From: an uncultured Eubacteriales bacterium
GTDB lineage: Bacteria > Bacillota > Clostridia > Christensenellales > CAG-917
Direction: 5' to 3'
DNA: 34,553 nt
Assembly (NCBI GenBank): GCA_900550855.1
Contig: URTQ01000002.1
Location: 1 to 34,553 of the forward strand
This document shows, in pieces, positions 29,715 through 34,553 of this stretch. The position numbers were made by a program, and so were the translations under genes. The first letter of the stretch is position 1; each line of letters opens with the position of its first letter. Under the pieces are notes generated by a model that searched no databases, was not told the origin of the DNA, and worked only from the letters and a program-made list of their open reading frames with translations.

Positions 29715-32531
29715 ATGGGTATCGACAAAATTTACATCAAAGGCGCGAGGGAAAACAACCTCAAAAACATCGACCTCGAAATACCGCGCGACAAACTCGT
29801 CGTGTTTACGGGATTGAGCGGAAGCGGCAAATCGTCGCTTGCGTTCGACACTATCTTCGCGGAAGGACAAAGACGTTACGTCGAAAGCCTTTCCAGTTAC
29901 GCGCGTATGTTCCTCGGACAAATGCAAAAACCCGACGTGGACTACATCGAAGGTCTTTCCCCCGCCGTTTCAATCGACCAAAAAACGACCTCGCACAACC
30001 CTCGCTCGACCGTGGGTACGGTGACGGAAATATACGACTATTTCCGCTTGCTGTTCGCAAGAATCGGCACGCCGCATTGCCCAAAGTGCGGACGTGAAAT
30101 CGAACGTCAGACGGTTGACCAAATCTGCGACAAGATTATGGAAAGAGAGGGCGCAAAACTTCAACTTCTCGCGCCCGTCGTGAGAGGAAGAAAGGGCGAG
30201 TACCGCAAGGAACTCGAACAATTCAAGCGCGCAGGTTACGTCCGCGTGAGAGTGGACGGGGTGAACTACACGCTCGACGAGGAAATAAAACTCGACAAAA
30301 ACGTCAAACATAACATAAGCGTGGTTATCGACAGAATCGTGGTTAAGGACGGTTCGCAACGCCGCATATCCGACGCAATCGAAAACGCGATAAAATTGTC
30401 CGAAGGACTTGTGATTGCCGACTTTGACGGCGAAGAAGTGCTGTATTCCACAAAGTACGCTTGCCCCGATTGCGATTTGAGTTTCGAGGAACTCACGCCG
30501 AGATTGTTCTCGTTCAACAATCCTTACGGCGCGTGCCCCGAATGCGGCGGACTCGGATTCCGCAACGAAATCGACGTAAATCTGCTTGTCACCGACTGGA
30601 ACAAATCCCTCAAAGACGGCGCGATAAAAGTGAGCGGCTGGGACGCGGGGCATATGTCGCAAATGCAGTTCAAGGCACTTTCGCAAGCGTACGGATTTTC
30701 TCTCGATACGCCGCTTAAAGACTTGCCGCAAAACATCCTCGACATCATCTTTTACGGCAACGACGGCGACCGTATTCCTATGGAATACAACTCGCGCACG
30801 TTCAGCGGTTTCTACAAGGCGAGTTACGAGGGCGTGGCAAGAAACCTTATGCGCCGATTCAACGAAACGGACAGCGAACTCATAAAGAACGAGATTTCCA
30901 AGTATATGAAAGAAGTGCCTTGCTCGAAATGCGGCGGAAAGAGGCTCAAACCCGAAGCCCTCGCCGTTACGATTGCGGGAAAGAATATATACGAACTCAC
31001 CGAGATGTCCATATCGAAACTCAAAGACTTTATGCAATCTCTTACGCTCACGAACACGCAACATCTCATTGCGGACAGAATCGTCAAAGAGATTTGCGCA
31101 AGGCTCGACTTTTTGATTAACGTAGGACTGGATTACCTCACTCTTTCGCGTTCGGCAACCACTTTGAGCGGCGGCGAGTCGCAACGTATTCGTCTTGCAA
31201 CCCAAATCGGAAGCGGACTTACGGGCGTTTTGTACATTCTCGACGAGCCGAGCATAGGCTTGCACCAAAAGGATAATCAACGCCTCTTGCAATCACTCAA
31301 AAATTTGCGCGATATAGGCAACACGCTCATCGTCGTCGAACACGACGAGGAAACCATACGCAGTGCGGATTATATCGTCGATATAGGTCCGGGGGCAGGC
31401 GTACACGGCGGCAACGTCGTTGCGTGCGGAAGCGTCGAGGACGTCATAAAGAGCAAGGACAGCATAACGGGCAAGTATCTGAGCGGTGAACTCTCGATAC
31501 CCGTTCCCATTGCAAGACGCTCGTCAAACGGAAAGTCTATCGTCATCAAGGGCGCAAGACAAAACAACCTCAAAAACGTAAACGTCGAGATTCCGCTCGG
31601 CGTGTTCAACTGCGTTACGGGCGTGTCGGGCAGCGGCAAATCCTCGCTCGTCAACGAAGTGCTTTATCCCGCGCTTTCAAACGCGCTTATGCGCTCGAAC
31701 GTCAAACAAGGCAACTACGACAGTATCGAGGGCATCGAAAACGTGGACAAGGTCATTTGCATAGACCAAAGCCCGATAGGCAAAACGCCGCGTTCTAACC
31801 CCGCAACGTACACGGGCGTTTTCGGCGACATTAGGGAACTGTTCGCAACCCTTCCCGATTCCAAAGCGAGAGGCTACACCGCAGGCAGATTTTCCTTCAA
31901 CGTCAACGGCGGCAGATGCGAGCATTGCGGCGGCGACGGCATAATCAAAATCGAAATGCACTTCCTTCCCGACGTGTACGTTCCCTGCGAAGTCTGCAAG
32001 GGCGCAAGATACAATCGCGAAACCCTCGAAGTGCGCTACAAAGGCAAAAATATCAGCGACGTGCTCGATATGACCATCGAGGAAGCCACCGAATTTTTTG
32101 CTAACATACCCAAAATCAAAAACAAAATCAAAACCCTCAACGACGTCGGTCTCGGCTACGTCAAACTCGGTCAGTCCTCAACCACTTTGAGCGGCGGCGA
32201 AGCGCAACGCGTCAAACTCGCCACCGAACTCTCTCGCCGTTCCACCGGCAAAACCGTCTATATACTCGACGAACCAACGACCGGACTTCACACCCACGAC
32301 GTTGCCAAACTCATCACCATTCTCGACCGCCTTGTCGAGCAAGGCAACACCGTCGTCGTCATCGAACATAATCTCGACGTCGTCAAAGTTGCCGACAACA
32401 TCATCGATCTAGGACCGGACGGCGGCGATCGCGGCGGCACGATAGTTGCGCAAGGAACACCGGAAGAGGTTGCACTTGTGGCTCGTTCATACACCGGTCA
32501 ATTCCTTAAAACCGTGCTATTTGGCGAATAA
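29715..32531 (+). CDS. uvrA: UvrABC system protein A
   Basis: UvrA is the ABC-type ATPase dimer that finds DNA lesions and delivers UvrB. Both ABC halves are complete: Walker A GLSGSGKSSLAF (33 onward) and GVSGSGKSSLVNEV; signature LSGGESQRIRLATQ and LSGGEAQRVKLATE; Walker B VLYILDEPSIGLH and VYILDEPTTGLH. Zinc modules are CPKC, CPDC...CPECGG and CEHCGG...CEVCKG. I start at ATG 29715 (938 residues, MGIDKIYIKGARENN), matching the family N-terminus; an in-frame TTG 30 nt upstream adds an unlikely leader. The last codons and stop lie within the 5' arm and first conserved block of structured element copy 2. Confidence 0.98.
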   Translation: MGIDKIYIKGARENNLKNIDLEIPRDKLVVFTGLSGSGKSSLAFDTIFAEGQRRYVESLSSYARMFLGQMQKPDVDYIEGLSPAVSIDQKTTSHNPRSTVGTVTEIYDYFRLLFARIGTPHCPKCGREIERQTVDQICDKIMEREGAKLQLLAPVVRGRKGEYRKELEQFKRAGYVRVRVDGVNYTLDEEIKLDKNVKHNISVVIDRIVVKDGSQRRISDAIENAIKLSEGLVIADFDGEEVLYSTKYACPDCDLSFEELTPRLFSFNNPYGACPECGGLGFRNEIDVNLLVTDWNKSLKDGAIKVSGWDAGHMSQMQFKALSQAYGFSLDTPLKDLPQNILDIIFYGNDGDRIPMEYNSRTFSGFYKASYEGVARNLMRRFNETDSELIKNEISKYMKEVPCSKCGGKRLKPEALAVTIAGKNIYELTEMSISKLKDFMQSLTLTNTQHLIADRIVKEICARLDFLINVGLDYLTLSRSATTLSGGESQRIRLATQIGSGLTGVLYILDEPSIGLHQKDNQRLLQSLKNLRDIGNTLIVVEHDEETIRSADYIVDIGPGAGVHGGNVVACGSVEDVIKSKDSITGKYLSGELSIPVPIARRSSNGKSIVIKGARQNNLKNVNVEIPLGVFNCVTGVSGSGKSSLVNEVLYPALSNALMRSNVKQGNYDSIEGIENVDKVICIDQSPIGKTPRSNPATYTGVFGDIRELFATLPDSKARGYTAGRFSFNVNGGRCEHCGGDGIIKIEMHFLPDVYVPCEVCKGARYNRETLEVRYKGKNISDVLDMTIEEATEFFANIPKIKNKIKTLNDVGLGYVKLGQSSTTLSGGEAQRVKLATELSRRSTGKTVYILDEPTTGLHTHDVAKLITILDRLVEQGNTVVVIEHNLDVVKVADNIIDLGPDGGDRGGTIVAQGTPEEVALVARSYTGQFLKTVLFGE

Positions 32532-32628
32532 CGTCGTCAGCCGCGATTTTTTCGCAAGTCACGTACGCATCAGTACGCTCGTTGCTCAAAAATCGCGCCT
32601 TCCTTGTTCTTCATCCAAATATCACGGT
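32511..32628 (+). repeat. Structured element, copy 2 (overlaps uvrA 3' end)
   Basis: Outer arms are ACCGTGCTATTTGG (32511-32524) and CCAAATATCACGGT (32615-32628), pairing at 13 of 14. The first shared block GCGAATAACGTCG (32524-32536) contains the uvrA stop codon. The inner hairpin is CGCGATTTTT (32542-32551)/AAAAATCGCG (32588-32597), GCAA/TTGC (32554-32557/32582-32585) and CGTAC/GTACG (32562-32566/32573-32577). The block CCTTGTTCTTCATC (32602-32615) follows. The accessory hairpin of copy 1 is absent. The arms differ from copy 1 but pairing is kept. Confidence 0.75.
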
Positions 32629-32690
32629 TTTAATAGAGTGAAGTGGATTATCACATCTTACAACAAAATAAAAATAGGGAATCTAACTCT

Positions 32691-33530
32691 ATGATAAAAC
32701 TTGTAGACTTCTTGAATATCGAAGATTGCGATTTGGCAAAGTACAAAATCCATTTTGCTATCGGAACAAAAGATAAAGACGAACCCTATCAAATCTTTTT
32801 GACGGGTGGTTTCGACGAGTGGCAAAGCATACAAACCAACAAGAATTTCAATTTGGATTATGTCGTTTCTCTCGTCTATTACAAGAAAGACGTTTGGATG
32901 TTTGCAGGCGTATTCAAAGTCAACGGCGAACCGCGCGAAATAGAACATAAAGACAAGCGACATTGGAAGTATAACTTGGAAAAAACCGACGTCCAAAGCG
33001 ATATGATAGGCAAGTGTTTTTTTGAGTACAAGAAAGAATTTCGCGCGTCCTATCCGTCAATGACATTAAAGCCGAAAAACGGCGCAGCGTTAAGTGATAT
33101 ACAAATTGCGTTTATAAACGAAAAGCGTGCGACAATAAACGATTTTGACGGTTTCGACAAAATCAATATTCCGTATTCAACCTTAAAATATATCGTTGAC
33201 AACAACTTGCCGTCTTGGAAACCCGCTCTTTCAAACGTGAAAGGCGTGTACATAATCGTCGATACCAAAAACGGAAAGCAATATGTCGGAAGCGCATACG
33301 GCGACGAGTGCATTTGGCAACGCTGGCAAGCGTATGCAAAAACGGGACACGGCGGAAATGCCGAACTGAAAAACATTCTCGAACAGCACGGCGAAGATTA
33401 CAAAAACAATTTCAAATATTCGATTTTAGAAGTGTGCAATTTGAACCTCGGCAACGATTACGTCATAGCGAGAGAGTCGTACTGGAAAGAAGTTTTGATG
33501 ACAAGAGATTACGGACTAAACAAAAACTAA
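32691..33530 (+). CDS. GIY-YIG endonuclease-domain protein
   Basis: A 279-residue protein whose C-terminal ~95 residues are a GIY-YIG nuclease domain: GVY (185-187), YVG (198-200) in KQYVGSAYG, catalytic Arg211 in WQRW, and metal-binding Glu262 in RESYWKEVL. The N-terminal ~175 residues form a separate domain I cannot name; it contains FDEWQSIQTNKNF and HWKYNLEK. Such two-domain proteins occur as stand-alone nucleases in defence or mobile contexts, but no partner is visible here. I chose ATG 32691; a GTG start at 32643 is possible, and neither has a good SD. The gene appears more AT-rich than its neighbours and lies directly after structured element copy 2, which suggests acquisition. Confidence 0.85.
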   Translation: MIKLVDFLNIEDCDLAKYKIHFAIGTKDKDEPYQIFLTGGFDEWQSIQTNKNFNLDYVVSLVYYKKDVWMFAGVFKVNGEPREIEHKDKRHWKYNLEKTDVQSDMIGKCFFEYKKEFRASYPSMTLKPKNGAALSDIQIAFINEKRATINDFDGFDKINIPYSTLKYIVDNNLPSWKPALSNVKGVYIIVDTKNGKQYVGSAYGDECIWQRWQAYAKTGHGGNAELKNILEQHGEDYKNNFKYSILEVCNLNLGNDYVIARESYWKEVLMTRDYGLNKN

Positions 33531-33531
33531 T

Positions 33532-33561
33532 AAAAAAATCGAGCACTGCGCTCGATTTTTT
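33532..33561. terminator. Bidirectional terminator between convergent genes
   Basis: AAAAAAATCGAGC (33532-33544) and GCTCGATTTTTT (33550-33561) form a near-perfect stem around a 5-nt loop, with A- and T-runs serving both directions. It separates the GIY-YIG gene from the minus-strand dehydrogenase-like gene. Confidence 0.9.
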
Positions 33562-33580
33562 GTTTGGTTTTAATTGGTTT

Positions 33581-34390
33581 TCACTCGATTCCGAATGAGT
33601 TTTTGAGCATAAAGCGGATTAAGGATTCGACGGAAGGGATTTCGCGAGCGGACGTTTGCACGAATCCGTACATCGCAAGAGGGGTGTCGCAAACGCATGA
33701 GATCGAGGGCATTTCGCCCAAGCAACTCTTTGCGGTTTGTGTGAGTATATCGCCGAAAAGGGCGGTTGTGACGACGGTGTCGAGAGAAGTCGGATTTGCG
33801 ATTATTGCGTCTACGGTTGCCGCAACGTCTTGCATATTCACCGACACGAAAGGATAGTCCTCGTTGACGTCGGCGACGATTTTGCGCCACAGTTTCGACG
33901 TGGTGAGTTTGTCCGCTTTGTCGGCGAGCGTGAGCGTGCGGCGAGAGTCGTTTGCAAGTTCGTACGCAACGCGTGCGGTGCGCTCGATTTCAAGTTCGCT
34001 GTACCTCTCGATGTCGTACGCTTCGCGACCGAAAGCGGCGTTGTCGGAAAAGCCTTTTTCGCCCTCGTATATTCCGCCGTTTTTGTCTTGTACAATGCAA
34101 AAGTCGCAGTTTACGTTGCCGTTTCGACGGGAAAAAGCTGTGATTTGCGCATATAAGCCGAGTTGCTTGCGTATGGAATCTACCGCAAGTTCTTCTTGCT
34201 TGTCGCTTGCGAAAAACAATATTGCGTTTGCCGTTTTTGCCTTTGCGATTAAGTTTTCGTCGGACAAATTTACCGTTTTGAAATCGAATTTGACGTACTC
34301 GTTTTCGTATGCGGAAATACATTTTTTCGCTTTCTCGAAAAAGTCGGTTTTAAGGGCGTTGTTCGTGTTTATCAAAAGTATGTCGTTCAT
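33581..34390 (-). CDS. Degenerate isopropylmalate/isocitrate dehydrogenase-like protein
   Basis: A 269-residue protein whose middle aligns clearly with 3-isopropylmalate dehydrogenase (LeuB): NGGIYEGEKG (104-113), AYDIERYSELEIERTARVAY (124-143), LTLADKADKL (153-162), LWRKIVADVNEDYP and TTALFGDIL (208-216). Tyr130 and Lys158 match the catalytic Tyr and Lys. The N-terminal GDGIGPE is absent. Of the substrate arginines only the first (R74) remains; the others align to T84 and Q101. One metal Asp becomes Ala and another Gln218. The NAD loop HGSAPDIAG is unrecognisable, and the C-terminus is about 50 residues short of LeuB. It is probably a pseudoenzyme or a new activity rather than LeuB. No frameshift is seen. 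No SD; a weak CATAAT -10 lies 12 nt upstream. Confidence 0.78.
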   Translation of the reverse strand: MNDILLINTNNALKTDFFEKAKKCISAYENEYVKFDFKTVNLSDENLIAKAKTANAILFFASDKQEELAVDSIRKQLGLYAQITAFSRRNGNVNCDFCIVQDKNGGIYEGEKGFSDNAAFGREAYDIERYSELEIERTARVAYELANDSRRTLTLADKADKLTTSKLWRKIVADVNEDYPFVSVNMQDVAATVDAIIANPTSLDTVVTTALFGDILTQTAKSCLGEMPSISCVCDTPLAMYGFVQTSAREIPSVESLIRFMLKNSFGIE

Positions 34391-34553
34391 ATGCGCGCGT
34401 ATATTATGCTTGTTAGAATAAGGATATAGTAAACCAAATAAAAAAGCGGGTCAAACGGTATTTTGCACGCGATTATGCGTATATTCTGTCGAAAATGTAT
34501 AAATATACCGAATAATTATAAATTTATTCATAAAATTCAAAAAAATATAAAAA
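34391..34553. other. AT-rich region at window end, no gene seen
   Basis: This holds the upstream region of the minus-strand gene, including a possible -10 CATAAT (34408-34403) and a distant TTTACT (34433-34428) at 19 nt. The last ~60 nt are almost pure A/T. I see no open frame or structured motif. Confidence 0.4.

Noticed and set aside
33581..34390. Functional LeuB (3-isopropylmalate dehydrogenase)
   Set aside because: Most substrate, metal and NAD-binding residues are lost, so assigning the LeuB reaction would be misleading.

Overview
The window looks like a chromosomal stretch of a strictly anaerobic, fermentative Firmicute of class Clostridia. It carries a complete Rnf complex, the redox repressor Rex, the SCIFF peptide with its radical SAM maturase, and remnants of the clostridial maf-mre-min-spoIVFB-radical SAM-rng gene neighbourhood. 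The exact lineage cannot be read from the sequence. Almost everything is on the plus strand. The two minus-strand genes are a lipoprotein hydrolase (19343-20206) and an isopropylmalate-dehydrogenase-like protein (33581-34390). I found no rRNA, tRNA, CRISPR array, prophage or insertion sequence.

Layout: 1-58, tail of an unidentified gene. 113-5514, a promoter and the tight operon rnfCDGEAB (ferredoxin:NAD+ oxidoreductase ion pump). 5663-8813, a Ppx/GppA-HD phosphatase, Maf and an MreB homologue. 8815-8982, a structured intergenic element, then a terminator. 9064-11220, minD, minE, a 78-residue membrane protein and a SpoIVFB-like site-2 protease whose start sits in a terminator-like hairpin. 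11313-16430, a ROK glucokinase, the TIGR03960/TIGR03936 radical SAM pair and RNase G. 16519-19186, a zinc-less MDR oxidoreductase and an O-antigen-ligase-like membrane protein. 19343-21826, the lipoprotein hydrolase and a divergent Orn/Lys/Arg decarboxylase. 21841-23561, the SCIFF peptide and maturase. 23567-27644, YbaK, an anchored surface protein, Rex and two tandem membrane-anchored winged-helix-like proteins. 27641-32531, uvrB and uvrA. 32511-34553, a second copy of the structured element, a GIY-YIG nuclease and the degenerate dehydrogenase homologue.

Three points deserve most attention. First, the elements at 8815-8982 and 32511-32628 share conserved sequence blocks (GCGAATAACGTCG, CGTACG..AGTACG, CCTTGTTCTTCATC). 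Their flanking arms differ in sequence but still pair, which is the mark of a conserved RNA or DNA structure that I cannot match to a known family. Second, the SCIFF promoter is a perfect TTGACA-N17-TATAAT whose -35 lies inside a near-perfect Rex operator, so the ranthipeptide is predicted to respond to NADH/NAD+ through the Rex encoded 4 kb away. Third, 33581-34390 encodes an isopropylmalate/isocitrate dehydrogenase fold that has lost most catalytic, metal and NAD-binding residues.

How the genes relate: Rnf, Rex, the MDR protein and the predicted Rex-controlled SCIFF unit all concern electron and redox balance. MreB, MinD, MinE and the O-antigen-ligase-like protein concern cell shape, division and envelope. 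Maf, RNase G, YbaK and UvrAB are housekeeping quality-control functions.
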